This document shows positions 1-8,426 of a DNA stretch of 61,950 nucleotides, in pieces; the stretch's first letter is position 1; each line of letters begins with the position of its first letter. This DNA comes from Bradyrhizobium aeschynomenes (GTDB lineage Bacteria > Pseudomonadota > Alphaproteobacteria > Rhizobiales > Xanthobacteraceae). The notes beneath the pieces were generated by a model that saw only the letters and a program-made list of their open reading frames with translations, had not been told where the DNA came from and did no database searches. Where the stretch lies: the NCBI RefSeq assembly GCF_013178945.1, contig NZ_JABFDM010000016.1, positions 65,168-127,117 on the forward strand, in the 5' to 3' direction. A program made the position numbers and the translations under genes.

Positions 1-25
1 GCGGCCGATGATGGGGGAGATTGCG

Positions 26-637
26 ATGCGGAGATTGCTGACCGTGCTGGCGGCGCTCATGACGCTGAGCCTGACCAATTGCGGCTACAACGCGATCCAG
101 ACCAATGACGAGCAGGTCAAGGCGGCCTGGTCCGAGGTCGTCAACCAGTATCAGCGCCGCGCCGATCTGGTGCCCAACCTCGTCAACAGCGTGAAGGGGT
201 TTGCGCAGCAGGAGAAGGATGTGCTGCTCGGCGTCACCAACGCCCGCGCCAAGGTCGGCAGCGTGCAGGCCACGCCCGACGTCGTCAACGATCCCGCCGC
301 GCTGCAGAAGTTCCAGGCCGCGCAGAGCGAGCTGACTGGCGCGCTGTCGCGACTCCTGGTCGTCACCGAGAACTATCCGCAGCTGAAATCGGATGCGCTG
401 TTCCGCGACCTGATGTCCCAGCTCGAAGGCACCGAAAACCGTATCACGGTGGCGCGCAACCGCTACATCAAGTCGGTGCAGGAGTACAACGTCGGCATCC
501 GCACCTTTCCGAACAACCTCACGGCCATGGCGTTCGGCTACAAGGAGAAGGCCAACTTCACCGTCGAGAACGAGCGCGAAATCTCGGTCGCGCCGAAAGT
601 CGACTTCAACGCGCCGTCGCCTGCGCCCTCCAAATAG
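26..637 (+). CDS. lemA: LemA family protein
   Basis: Protein of 203 aa. After a short hydrophobic N-terminus ending near Cys19 (LTNC, a weak lipobox because Asn is at -1) comes the LemA helical domain, with the typical run YNAIQTNDEQVKAAWSEV followed by YQRRADLVPNLVNSVKG. LemA proteins are membrane-tethered helical-bundle proteins of unclear function. I chose ATG 26 over ATG 8 because GGGGGAG lies just upstream of it. The next gene starts 15 bases downstream and encodes a TPM-domain protein, a recurrent LemA partner, so the three first genes look like one operon. The family call is solid; lipidation is only possible. Confidence 0.93.
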   Translation: MRRLLTVLAALMTLSLTNCGYNAIQTNDEQVKAAWSEVVNQYQRRADLVPNLVNSVKGFAQQEKDVLLGVTNARAKVGSVQATPDVVNDPAALQKFQAAQSELTGALSRLLVVTENYPQLKSDALFRDLMSQLEGTENRITVARNRYIKSVQEYNVGIRTFPNNLTAMAFGYKEKANFTVENEREISVAPKVDFNAPSPAPSK

Positions 638-652
638 CCGGAGCTTCCGATC

Positions 653-1549
653 TTGCGCGCGCGCTCAGCCGTCAAGGCGCTGCTTGCGACGCTGCTCGTC
701 TGCCTCGCGACGATCGTGCTGGCCGATGTCGCAGTTCCGCAGCTGACGGGCCGCGTCGTCGACCAGACCGGGACGCTGTCCTCGTCGGACGTCGCGCGTC
801 TCACCCAGAAGCTCAAGGACCTGGAGACCCGCAAGGGCAGCCAGGTCGCGGTGCTGATCGTGCCGACCACGCAGCCCGAGACGATCGAGCAGTTCTCGAT
901 CCGCGTCGCCGAGGCCTGGAAGATCGGCCGCAGGAAGGTCGACGACGGCGCGCTGCTGGTGATCGCCAAGAACGACCGCAAGCTGCGCATCGAGGTCGGC
1001 TACGGCCTGGAAGGCAGCCTCACCGACGCCACCGCGCGCCGCATCATCGACGAGGTCATCGCGCCGAAATTCCGCTCCGGCGATTTCGCCGGCGGCATCG
1101 ATGCCGGCGTCGATCGCATGATCGGCGTGATCAATGGCGAGGCTCTGCCGGTGCCGCAGCCGCAGGCTTCGCACGGCACCGACCTCGATATGGACTCCAT
1201 CACCTCGTTTGCGCCGGTGGCGCTGTTCGGCGCGCTGGTGATCGGCGGCATCCTGCGGACGCTGCTCGGCCGTCTGCTCGGTTCGCTCGCGACCGGCGGC
1301 GCGATGGGCGTGATCGCCTGGGTGCTGGTGGGATCGGCGGGGCTGGTGGCGCTGTCGGCGATCGCAGGCTTCGTCATCGCCTTCATTGCCGACAGCTTCG
1401 CCTCGATGGCGGGGCCGGGGAGCGGCCGCCGCGGCGGCTGGTCGAGCGGCTCTTCGTCGGGAGGCTGGAGCAGCGGGAGTTCGAGCAGCGGTGGCTTCTC
1501 AGGAGGCGGCGGCAGCTTCGGCGGCGGCGGCGCCTCGGGCAGCTGGTGA
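653..1549 (+). CDS. TPM-domain membrane protein with Gly/Ser-rich tail (YgcG type)
   Basis: Protein of 298 aa starting at a TTG preceded by GGAG. An N-terminal signal/anchor is followed by a TPM domain at about residues 28-150 (VVDQTGTLSSSD, QVAVLIVPTTQPETIEQFS, DDGALLVIAKNDRKLRIEVG, YGLEGSLTDATARRIID). Two hydrophobic segments follow at about 185-245, and the protein ends in a Gly/Ser/Trp-rich tail (GGGGSFGGGGASGSW). This order is typical of YgcG-like proteins; TPM domains have been linked to phosphatase activity and to membrane-protein repair, and the bacterial role is not settled. It lies between lemA and a second TPM gene, which overlaps or abuts its stop. Confidence 0.9.
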   Translation: MRARSAVKALLATLLVCLATIVLADVAVPQLTGRVVDQTGTLSSSDVARLTQKLKDLETRKGSQVAVLIVPTTQPETIEQFSIRVAEAWKIGRRKVDDGALLVIAKNDRKLRIEVGYGLEGSLTDATARRIIDEVIAPKFRSGDFAGGIDAGVDRMIGVINGEALPVPQPQASHGTDLDMDSITSFAPVALFGALVIGGILRTLLGRLLGSLATGGAMGVIAWVLVGSAGLVALSAIAGFVIAFIADSFASMAGPGSGRRGGWSSGSSSGGWSSGSSSSGGFSGGGGSFGGGGASGSW

Positions 1550-1560
1550 GGCGAACGCAC

Positions 1561-2058
1561 ATGAGCATCACACGGATCGGCCGGCATCTGCTGCATCATC
1601 ATTGGCAGCTCACGCGCATCTTCACGCCGGATGTACTGGCGAGGATCGAGCAGGCGATCAAGGACAGCGAGCGGGTCCATGCCGGCCAGCTTCGCTTCGT
1701 CGTCGAAGGCGCGCTCGACGGCCGGCCGCTGTGGCGCAACCAGCCGCCGCGCGAGCGCGCGCTCGACGTGTTCTCGCAACTGCGGATCTGGGACACCGCC
1801 CACAACAACGGCGTTCTGATCTATCTGCTGCTCGCCGACCGCGACGTCGAGATCATCGCCGACCGCGGCATCCATGAGCGCGTCGGTGCCGCCGGCTGGG
1901 AGACGATCTGCCGAGCGATGGAGGCCGAGTTCCGCGCCGGGCGATTCGAGCAGGGCGTGATGCTAGGCATCGCCGCGGTGTCGCGTGAGCTCGCCAAGCA
2001 TTATCCGCCGCACGCCGGCGAGACCAACGAGCTGCCCGACGCGCCAGTGGTGATGTAG
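1561..2058 (+). CDS. Second TPM-domain protein, soluble
   Basis: Protein of 165 aa with no signal peptide or membrane segment. The TPM fold is seen from about residue 12 to 145: IEQAIKDSERVHAGQLRFVV, ERALDVFSQLRIWDTAHNNG, LIYLLLADRDVEIIADRGIH and FEQGVMLGIAAVSRELAKHY. I chose ATG 1561 because GAGG, inside the previous stop region, lies 9 bases upstream; a GTG at 1546 overlapping the preceding stop would add five residues. It is the last gene of the lemA-TPM-TPM operon and probably acts at the cytoplasmic face with the membrane-bound TPM protein, which is inference from context. Confidence 0.88.
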   Translation: MSITRIGRHLLHHHWQLTRIFTPDVLARIEQAIKDSERVHAGQLRFVVEGALDGRPLWRNQPPRERALDVFSQLRIWDTAHNNGVLIYLLLADRDVEIIADRGIHERVGAAGWETICRAMEAEFRAGRFEQGVMLGIAAVSRELAKHYPPHAGETNELPDAPVVM

Positions 2059-2123
2059 CTCGTCTCAGCCCTCCCGCGTTCGCTCACCCCGGCTGCGCGT
2101 GAGTAACCCCACGCCCTCACCAC

Positions 2124-2273
2124 GTCATTCCGGGGCGCGGGGCACGCGCGAGCCCGGAATCCATAGCCACGAGATATGGTGAGGCGCGGGATCGCCGTGG
2201 CGCTCTTCTTCGTCCCAACACCGCTCCGGATTGTGGATTCCGGGCTCGTCGCTGCGCGCCGCCCCGGAATGAC
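2124..2273. repeat. Long imperfect palindrome, dispersed-repeat type
   Basis: An inverted repeat about 150 bases long lies between two convergent genes. The outer arms GTCATTCCGGGGC (2124-2136) and GCCCCGGAATGAC (2261-2273) match perfectly, as do the inner arms GAGCCCGGAATCCA (2150-2163) and TGGATTCCGGGCTC (2234-2247). The layout (nested arms of a fixed motif, intergenic, at a 3' end) is that of the REP-like elements common in Bradyrhizobium genomes. It may also act as a bidirectional terminator. Confidence 0.8.
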
Positions 2274-2299
2274 GCGCGGAGAGAGTCCTGGTCGGCCAC

Positions 2300-3283
2300 T
2301 CACATTCTCTCCGCAGAGCCGCCGTAGCGCTTCGCCATCGCCGCCGCCAGCTCCGCCATCTTCGCCCGCAGCTCCGGCGGATCGATCACCTCGACCTCCG
2401 GGCCGAAGCGCAGCAGCTCGCCGGCCGCGTGCCATAGCGTCGTGCCGGTCGGGATCGTCGCGATGCGCCAGCCATCGGCATCGGCGTCGTCGGCGAGCCG
2501 CGTGCGGGCCCGCACATAAGGCTGGCTCCACACCTCCAGCAGCTTCACGCCGCGCGGCGACAGGCGCACGGTCGCTGCGTTCGGATGCATCTCTGCCTCG
2601 AGCCGCTCCGTCGCGGCACGCCAATAGGCGGCGAGATCGAAATCGGCCGGCCGCGCGAAGCTCTCGGTGGACACCGCGCAATCGAGAATGCGTGCGACCC
2701 GATAGGTGCGCACGCTGCGTTCGACCCCTCCTGCGAGATACCAGCTGCCGCCCTTGAGCACGAGGCCGAGCGGCGCGACGCGACGGCGCTTCTCGGCGCG
2801 CCAAGTCTGATAGCGGATGTCGATCTGGCGGTCGGCGAGCAGCGCATCGGCGATGGCGCGCAGATGCACCGGCTCCTCGGCCTCGCCGAACCAGCCGGGC
2901 GCATCGAGATGAAACCGCGCCTGCATCCGGCCGGCATTGGCGCGATGGCTCGGCGGCAGCGCCGCGACGAGCTTGCTCTGCGCCGCGCTCATCGCGCCAT
3001 CGAGCCCGAGCGCGGCGGCGGGGCCGGGCAGGCCCGCCATGAACAGCGCATCGGTCTCCGCCGGCGACAGCCCGTTGAGCCGGACGCGATAGCCGTCGAG
3101 CAGGCGGAACCCACCCTCGGCGCCGCGCTCGGCATAGACTGGGATTCCGGCGGCGGAGAGCGCGTCGATGTCGCGATAGATCGTGCGCACCGAGACCTCG
3201 CAGGCATCCGCGAGCTCGGGCGCGGTGACCTGTCCCTTGGCCTGGAGGGTCGTGAGGATGGAGAGCAGACGACTGGCGCGCAT
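2300..3283 (-). CDS. YafY-type transcriptional regulator (DeoR-like HTH plus WYL domain)
   Basis: Protein of 327 aa. The N-terminus (about 1-60) is a winged helix, with RASRLLSILTTLQAKGQVTA and DACEVSVRTIYRDIDALSAA. The WYL-type sensor follows from about 130 (YQTWRAEKRRRVAPLGLVLK, GGSWYLAGGVERSVRTYRVA) and a C-terminal extension ends the protein. ATG 3283 begins at the canonical MRASRLL start; upstream in-frame codons lie inside the operator. It is divergent from a glutathione S-transferase gene, and a perfect palindrome sits in the 87-base gap, so it most likely represses itself and the transferase. The ligand is not evident from sequence. Confidence 0.92.
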   Translation of the reverse strand: MRASRLLSILTTLQAKGQVTAPELADACEVSVRTIYRDIDALSAAGIPVYAERGAEGGFRLLDGYRVRLNGLSPAETDALFMAGLPGPAAALGLDGAMSAAQSKLVAALPPSHRANAGRMQARFHLDAPGWFGEAEEPVHLRAIADALLADRQIDIRYQTWRAEKRRRVAPLGLVLKGGSWYLAGGVERSVRTYRVARILDCAVSTESFARPADFDLAAYWRAATERLEAEMHPNAATVRLSPRGVKLLEVWSQPYVRARTRLADDADADGWRIATIPTGTTLWHAAGELLRFGPEVEVIDPPELRAKMAELAAAMAKRYGGSAERM

Positions 3284-3296
3284 GCCGTTGTTTAAA

Positions 3297-3323
3297 CATA
3301 CCTGACACGCCTTGTCAGGTATG
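3297..3323. promoter_or_regulatory. Operator-like palindrome between the WYL regulator and GST
   Basis: The arms CATACCTGACA (3297-3307) and TGTCAGGTATG (3313-3323) are perfect reverse complements separated by 5 bases. The site lies 14 bases before the regulator start and 48 bases before the GST start, a standard place for an autoregulatory operator serving both directions. Binding by the adjacent YafY-type protein is inferred from position. Confidence 0.75.
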
Positions 3324-3370
3324 GTGTGCGACAAGCCCGCCACCGCAGCCGGCAATGGGAGGAGACCATC

Positions 3371-4015
3371 ATGACCGCCGACGACAAGATCACGCTGTAT
3401 TATTCACCGCAGACCCGCGCCGCCGGCACACGCGTCCTGCTCGAAGAGCTCGGCGCGCCCTACGATCTGCATGTCCTCAACATGAAGGCCGGCGAGCAGC
3501 GCAAGCCGGAGTTCCTGGCCGTCAATCCGCTCGGCAAGGTGCCGACGATCGGACATCGCGGCCAGATCGTGACCGAGCAGGTCGCGATCTTCATCTATCT
3601 CGCCGATCTGTTTCCGCAGGCGGGGCTGACGCCGGCACTCGACGACGTCCTGCGCGGTCCCTATTTGCGCTGGATCGCCTATTACGGCGCCTCGTTCGAG
3701 CCGGCCGTGATCGACCATTTCATGAAGCGCGAGCCGGCGCCGGTCACGCAGTCGCCCTATGCCGACTACGACACGATGCTGGGGGCGCTGGAGCAGCAGC
3801 TCGCCAAGGGGCCGTATCTCCTCGGTGAGCGCATGACCGCCGCCGACGTGCTGTGGGGCGTCGCCTTCAACTGGACCATGATGTTCGGCGTGGTGCCGCG
3901 CAAGGACGTGTTCGTGCGCTACGCCGAGCGCATCACCCAGCGTCCGGCGTTCCAGCGCGTCACGGCCGCGGATGCCGAGATGGCCGCCCAGCACGCGGCC
4001 GCCGCCGGCGTCTGA
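3371..4015 (+). CDS. Glutathione S-transferase family protein
   Basis: Protein of 214 aa, a normal length for soluble bacterial GSTs. The N-terminal thioredoxin-fold domain reads ITLYYSPQTRAAGTRVLLEE, then NPLGKVPTI (the cis-Pro motif) and TEQVAIFIYLADLFP. The C-terminal helical domain covers about 90-205, with YLLGERMTAADVLWGVAFNW. The start at ATG 3371 is preceded by GGGAGGAGA. It should conjugate glutathione to an electrophile or act as a glutathione-dependent reductase; the substrate is unknown. It is divergent from the WYL regulator and probably induced when that protein releases the shared palindrome. A strong hairpin follows the stop. Confidence 0.92.
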   Translation: MTADDKITLYYSPQTRAAGTRVLLEELGAPYDLHVLNMKAGEQRKPEFLAVNPLGKVPTIGHRGQIVTEQVAIFIYLADLFPQAGLTPALDDVLRGPYLRWIAYYGASFEPAVIDHFMKREPAPVTQSPYADYDTMLGALEQQLAKGPYLLGERMTAADVLWGVAFNWTMMFGVVPRKDVFVRYAERITQRPAFQRVTAADAEMAAQHAAAAGV

Positions 4016-4038
4016 GCGCCGGCCATCGCTGGAATCGA

Positions 4039-4067
4039 GCGAGGTCCCGCCGGCAGCGGGACCTCGC
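4039..4067. terminator. Hairpin after GST
   Basis: GCGAGGTCCCGC (4039-4050) and GCGGGACCTCGC (4056-4067) form a perfect 12-bp stem with a CGGCA loop, 24 bases after the GST stop and between convergent genes. There is no T tract, so it may stall transcription or protect 3' ends in both directions rather than act as a classical intrinsic terminator. Confidence 0.7.
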
Positions 4068-4133
4068 CGAAGCGATTGCACATCGTCTGGCAGGCTGGGA
4101 TCGCCAAACCTCGTGCTTCCCGCAGCGGCGTCG

Positions 4134-4994
4134 CTAGTTCAGGCTGATCCCCGCGAGCGGCGTGCCGTCGACGCCGTTGTTGCTGATCGCGTTGTTCTTG
4201 AAGGACGAGACGGAGCCACCGCCGGTCTGGACGACGCCGTTGGAATTGCCCTGGATGACGGAATTTCCCAACGTCACGATGGCGCCGCTGCCGCTTGCCA
4301 GAACCCCGGTGTTGTTGAACTCGGAGACCAGCCGGTCGAGAAAGACGCCCATCCCCGGCTTTCCGGCCGGGACCGTCGCGGATATCCCGGCATTGCCATT
4401 TACGATGGTCCTCGTGTTCGAGACGAGCACGCTGATCGCGCTCGCCGAATTCGCGGTCGAGACGGTGACGCCGAAGGCGGACGCCTTCAGCGAGGAGTCG
4501 GCGATCACCACCTGCGCCGCACCTGACGGCGCGACCGAGACTGCACTCTGTGAGAAGTTCTCGATCGTACAGTTCTCAATGACGAGCTTTCGGCCGGCGA
4601 GGAAATTGACGCCGTTGATGCCGAGGGTCGTGCCGGCGCCGTTGATGCTCAGATTGCGCAGGATGATGACGTCGTTGGCGCCGGCATTCACGTTGATGCC
4701 GTTGGTCGCCGACGCCAGGACCGAGGCCATGGTCCCCCCGCCGTCGATGGTAATCGATTTGGTGATCGTCACGGCGCCGAAGCCGCCGGGATCGAGCACA
4801 TCGATCTCGCCGCCGGCGGCGGTCTTCGAGATCGCGCCGGCGAAGGTCTTGCATGGCGCCGTCCGGCTACACGGGTTGACGTCGTCGCCGACCCCGGACA
4901 CCCAGGTTCGCGTCGCCTGCGCCTGCGCGCCTGACGAGGCAAGCATCAACATTGCAACGCACAAAAATCCGATCGAAGAAACGAGCTTTCGCAT
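4134..4994 (-). CDS. Secreted parallel beta-helix protein
   Basis: Protein of 286 aa with a clear Sec signal peptide (MRKLVSSIGFLCVAMLMLAS, cut after AQA). The mature part starts with RTWVSGVGDDVNPCSRTAPC and KTFAGAISKTAAGGEIDVLD, the usual opening of right-handed beta-helix proteins. Solenoid coils follow (ITKSITIDGGG, DVIILRNLSINGAG, RKLVIENCTIENFSQ, GNSVIQGNSNGVVQ). No pectate-lyase or glycosidase catalytic residues are evident, so it may bind or shape a surface glycan. ATG 4994 is chosen because the signal peptide begins there. It stands alone, with a long upstream region. Confidence 0.85.
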   Translation of the reverse strand: MRKLVSSIGFLCVAMLMLASSGAQAQATRTWVSGVGDDVNPCSRTAPCKTFAGAISKTAAGGEIDVLDPGGFGAVTITKSITIDGGGTMASVLASATNGINVNAGANDVIILRNLSINGAGTTLGINGVNFLAGRKLVIENCTIENFSQSAVSVAPSGAAQVVIADSSLKASAFGVTVSTANSASAISVLVSNTRTIVNGNAGISATVPAGKPGMGVFLDRLVSEFNNTGVLASGSGAIVTLGNSVIQGNSNGVVQTGGGSVSSFKNNAISNNGVDGTPLAGISLN

Positions 4995-5407
4995 GGAGCG
5001 CTCCCCTAGAAATTCTGGTGATGAAAAAATAGTCCGAACACAGAGTATTAGTCTATGAAAGCAACCAGAGCGTTCATTGAAATCCATGAGGAGAGACGGC
5101 ACATTTTGCGATCGACAACCGGCGCCAAGACGTTGAGAGTTCACAGGACGCCGGCAAGATGGCATCCATCACGCGATGCGCACCTCTGCCTCTTCCGCCA
5201 AATTGAGCCCTCATTCGGCGGCGTAACTCGCGGAGCGAGCTTCTGAGTCGGCCCCCCAGGACGCCGACTCCTGGGACGCGACGTCGCGTCCGCGGCGTTT
5301 TGCCCGCTCCTGGTTTCGTTGATTGTGATGTCCGATTATGCAATCTAAGGATTATTGCCGCTTTCCTTGTTCGTATTGCTCATCCAGATTTGGATTCGGA
5401 GAATTTC
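4995..5407. other. Divergent intergenic region with two abutting palindromes
   Basis: No gene is supported here. Near the right end, CCCAGGA (5255-5261) pairs with TCCTGGG (5269-5275). The perfect 18-base palindrome formed by GGACGCGAC and GTCGCGTCC occupies 5274-5291, sharing two bases with the first hairpin. They lie about 120 bases upstream of the EEP gene and may be regulatory. The left side is more AT-rich and probably holds the promoter of the secreted beta-helix gene. Confidence 0.5.
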
Positions 5408-6487
5408 ATGCGGGTTGCCTCCTATAATGTGGAGAATCTGTTTTCGCGTCCGGCTGTCCTGAACATGAAGGACAATGACTACGCCGCGGGAATTCTTGCT
5501 CAGATCGCGGAGCTGACTGGGCTCCTGGAGCTGAAGAGCTATGCCGGCGAGAAGAGCCGGATCGAGAAGTTGCACGCCGACGTAAAGAAGTACATCTCCA
5601 TCAATATTCGATCGTCGACGGCAGGGCGCTTCCTGTTCAGCGCCGACAGTAAACTTCTGGCGAATGGCCGGACCGATTGGGACGGCTTCGTTGATCTTCA
5701 ACGGGAACGCTTTTCGGAGGAGCAGATCAAGTTTACCGGCAAGGTGATCAAGGAAGTCGCTGCTGATGTTCAATGCCTTGTCGAGGTCGAGAGTGCCGAT
5801 ACTCTGAAGAGATTCAACACGGATATCATCGACTCGCGCTTTAGCGACCGCATCGTCATCGATGGAAACGACCCCCGTGGTATCGACATCGCTCTCGGCG
5901 CCGTCAAGACTGTGCCGATCCTCTCTGCTCGCACGAACATATTCGCTCGCGACAAGATCGGGACCATCTTCTCGCGCGACTGCCTCGAGGTCGAGCTTCG
6001 ACTCAAGAAGGACAGAAGACTCCATGTCCTCGTGAATCACTTCAAGGCGAAAGATCGCAACAAGCAGGAATCGGACGCCAAGCGCAGACGCCAGGCCGCC
6101 GAGGTGTCGCGCATTCTGCAAACCCGATACAATCTCAAGAAAGATCTGGTCGTCGTAGCCGGTGATCTCAACGATGAGCCCGACAGCAAGCCGCTGGCTC
6201 CACTGATCAGAACGCCAAACCTCCACAATTGCTTCGATCTGGTCGATCGTCCGCTGGACGATCGCTGGACATACTACTACGGCGCGGACCGCCAGTATAA
6301 CACGATCGACTATCTCTTCGTTTCGGAAGCCCTGCGGCAACATGTCGTGGATGCAGGGTTGGAGCGCCGCGGCATGTGGAAGCTTGAAGAGCTCACGGGC
6401 GGCAAGGAGCATCCTTTCAAGGGCATCGATAATTGGAAGCTGGCGGCTTCCGACCACGCCGCCATCTGGGTTGATCTGGACGTTTGA
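5408..6487 (+). CDS. Endonuclease/exonuclease/phosphatase (EEP) fold protein
   Basis: Protein of 359 aa without a signal peptide from ATG 5408. The EEP active-site elements are in order: RVASYNVENLFSRP at the N-terminus, QCLVEVESADTL (metal Glu), LVNHFKAKDRNKQESDAKRR, VVVAGDLNDEPDSKP (catalytic D-x-N), YNTIDYLFVSEAL, and the terminal SDHAAIWVDL (catalytic His). It is therefore probably an active Mg-dependent nuclease or phosphatase, but the family covers DNA, lipids and phosphoinositides, so the substrate is not predictable. Longer upstream starts would add about 36 residues with no homologous look. The neighbourhood is accessory and GC is a little lower than average. Confidence 0.88.
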   Translation: MRVASYNVENLFSRPAVLNMKDNDYAAGILAQIAELTGLLELKSYAGEKSRIEKLHADVKKYISINIRSSTAGRFLFSADSKLLANGRTDWDGFVDLQRERFSEEQIKFTGKVIKEVAADVQCLVEVESADTLKRFNTDIIDSRFSDRIVIDGNDPRGIDIALGAVKTVPILSARTNIFARDKIGTIFSRDCLEVELRLKKDRRLHVLVNHFKAKDRNKQESDAKRRRQAAEVSRILQTRYNLKKDLVVVAGDLNDEPDSKPLAPLIRTPNLHNCFDLVDRPLDDRWTYYYGADRQYNTIDYLFVSEALRQHVVDAGLERRGMWKLEELTGGKEHPFKGIDNWKLAASDHAAIWVDLDV

Positions 6488-6601
6488 CGGCGAGCTGGCG
6501 AAGGGTGAAGTCGAGCCGGGATCGAGGCCGAACTTGGAGTGAAGCGCAGCTTTCGCAGATGAGTCTCAGACAAGGCGAGTCTCAGACAAGGGGGATCGGC
6601 C

Positions 6602-7095
6602 ATGAACGTTGACGAGGACCTGCCCTTTCAACCGATTCGATCGCACGTCTATGAGTCACAAGAACTCATGCGCGGCTTCGATGTCGCAGATCCCGGGAGT
6701 CATCTCCGGATTCCCGATTTCCTGACCTATGTCTATTTCGTGCAGAACGGTCGCGCGGCACCCAAAACCAGGGATGCCGGAATGATGGAGGCACTTCACG
6801 ACAACTCCATCCTTCGCGCCATGTGGAAGGTCATTTCCGCTCGCAAGCAGCCGACCGTGGCAATCATGAGAGGTCATAAGGAGCTGCGAGGTTCGAAGAC
6901 CTATGTCGCCGTTGCCGAAATGGCTCGACGGCTCACAAAGGAGGGGGTTCTTGATGGCCAGCGGCGGGGGGCCGGGCGCCATGGAAGCCGTTCATCTCGG
7001 GGAGTTGCTGGCGCAGGAAGATGATCAGACATCGGCGAGGCGATCGTCCAACTTGCGACGGAGGCAAGCTTGCCAAGCTTGCTCCGAGGGTCGTT
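6602..7095 (+). pseudogene. Frameshifted, truncated LOG-type Rossmann-fold gene
   Basis: The first frame encodes about 117 residues ending VAEMARRLTKEG, with a Rossmann start (PTVAIMRGHKELRGSKTYVA). The next expected block, FLMASGGGPGAMEAVHLGEL, the signature of LOG/lysine-decarboxylase-like nucleotide-binding proteins, is in the +1 frame. One extra G in the run 6943-6947 accounts for the shift. After GELLAQEDD the homology stops, although such proteins normally continue for well over 100 residues, so the 3' half is missing too. A single-base sequencing error could explain the shift but not the truncation. The first Gly of the usual GGH motif is also Arg here. Confidence 0.7.
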
Positions 7096-7326
7096 CTTGA
7101 TTTCTCTCATTATGCTTGTGCCCTTATAGAGAGAACAGTGGTGTTGGAACCGAGAAGGCGATCGAGGAGTTCGAGACTGATGGCCTTCGATGTTGCCGTG
7201 TGAGGTCATCTCTTTGGCGGCCGACGTGCAAGTGGTCCGCAAGAGCAGGTCTTGAAGATCAGCGCTCAAAGAGACGTCGCGTCGGGATCGCGAAAGCACC
7301 CCCTCCAACCTGGAAGCGGATGAGCC

Positions 7327-7713
7327 ATGAGCTACACAATCAATCGGATGATCTCCGAGGCGGGCATCGACGACGTCGATGCCCGTGCGCGAAAGGCGCT
7401 TGCGGACCATGGCTTTGGCGTCCTGACCGAGATCGACGTCAAGGCGACGATGAAAAAGAAGCTCGATGTCGAGATGAAAGGGTACCGAATTCTTGGCGCG
7501 TGCAACCCAAAGATGGCGCATCAGGCAATCGGAATCGAACCACGGGTGGGCGCGATGCTTCCCTGCAACGTCATCCTGCGGGAGGTTGAGGGCGGCGTTG
7601 AGGTCAGTGCCATCGATCCGGTGGCCTCGATGCAGGCGATCGAGAACACTGAACTCATCCGTGTTGCGGGGCAGGTACGGGATCTGCTCGCCGACGCGGT
7701 TGCCGCGATCTAG
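7327..7713 (+). CDS. DUF302 domain protein
   Basis: Protein of 128 aa filled by one DUF302 domain: ARKALADHGFGVLTEIDVKA, KGYRILGACNPKMAHQAIGI (the conserved GACNP core), GAMLPCNVILREVEGGVEVS and a C-terminal IDPVASMQ segment. DUF302 proteins are small cytoplasmic alpha/beta proteins whose function is not established; some occur near redox or stress genes. It follows the LOG remnant by about 230 bases and has no obvious operon partner. Confidence 0.9.
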   Translation: MSYTINRMISEAGIDDVDARARKALADHGFGVLTEIDVKATMKKKLDVEMKGYRILGACNPKMAHQAIGIEPRVGAMLPCNVILREVEGGVEVSAIDPVASMQAIENTELIRVAGQVRDLLADAVAAI

Positions 7714-7811
7714 GTGTTCTTCGGCGGGCCGCGGGCAGCAATCGATTGGAGCACCGGCACCGCGCAATCGTGCACTTCGCCAGTCGCGTGATCAGCGTTT
7801 ACGGACCGCAT

Positions 7812-8279
7812 TCAGAAGGTCGGTCCGCCAACAGGTATCGTTTCGTAGTTGTCGAGGCGGATCGTCTTCATGCCGAGAAATAGCGGGGCAATATTTCCTT
7901 GTCTGATAACGTTGAAGAAGTCCGGGTTGTCGTCGCCTTGTACGGTCAAGTTGAGCTTGCTTGGACAGTCTCTTGGAGAGTCGATGTCGAGGGAAAACGG
8001 AATCGGGAAGGTCGTTCTCGTGTTGGGGACCACGAAGTATTGAAATCGTTCCTCACGGCTTGATCCGCTTCTCTGTACGGTCTCGTCGAGCGAGAAAAAC
8101 AGGAACTTCGAAGGCGAGACTCGATATTCCCGGCGAGCCTCATCTTCTGGCGAGCGCACCAGCTCTCCGCGTAGCGTCGTCTTGCATGTCCCGAGTGCGC
8201 TGGTCGACACCACCATTGCCATTGATGCCGCGACGGTCACGGCAGTCGCTATCGACGAGAAGGTCCGCATGGCAGTCAT
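7812..8279 (-). CDS. Small secreted protein, beta-rich, unknown function
   Basis: Protein of about 155 aa with an N-terminal signal peptide (SSIATAVTVAASMAMVVSTS) and a mature domain with two Cys. The pattern RREYRVSPSKFLFFSLDETV, TFPIPFSLDIDSPRDC and CPSKLNLTVQGDDNPDF recalls the YbaY/YscW-like beta-sandwich family, which I regard as possible only. The start is uncertain: GTG 8288, ATG 8279 and ATG 8270 all lack a clear ribosome-binding site; I took the middle one. Confidence 0.6.
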   Translation of the reverse strand: MTAMRTFSSIATAVTVAASMAMVVSTSALGTCKTTLRGELVRSPEDEARREYRVSPSKFLFFSLDETVQRSGSSREERFQYFVVPNTRTTFPIPFSLDIDSPRDCPSKLNLTVQGDDNPDFFNVIRQGNIAPLFLGMKTIRLDNYETIPVGGPTF

Positions 8280-8426
8280 GGTAAGCACGTCATGTTCTAT
8301 GCGACGAGCGCACGGGGGCGCAGGCTACGAGATATTGTAGTGACAGTGCGTGAAACGCGACGAACGTTCAACCTGCCCTCACTCCCACTCACCCGACGGG
8401 CAATTCCCGCAATCCCACCATGCGCC

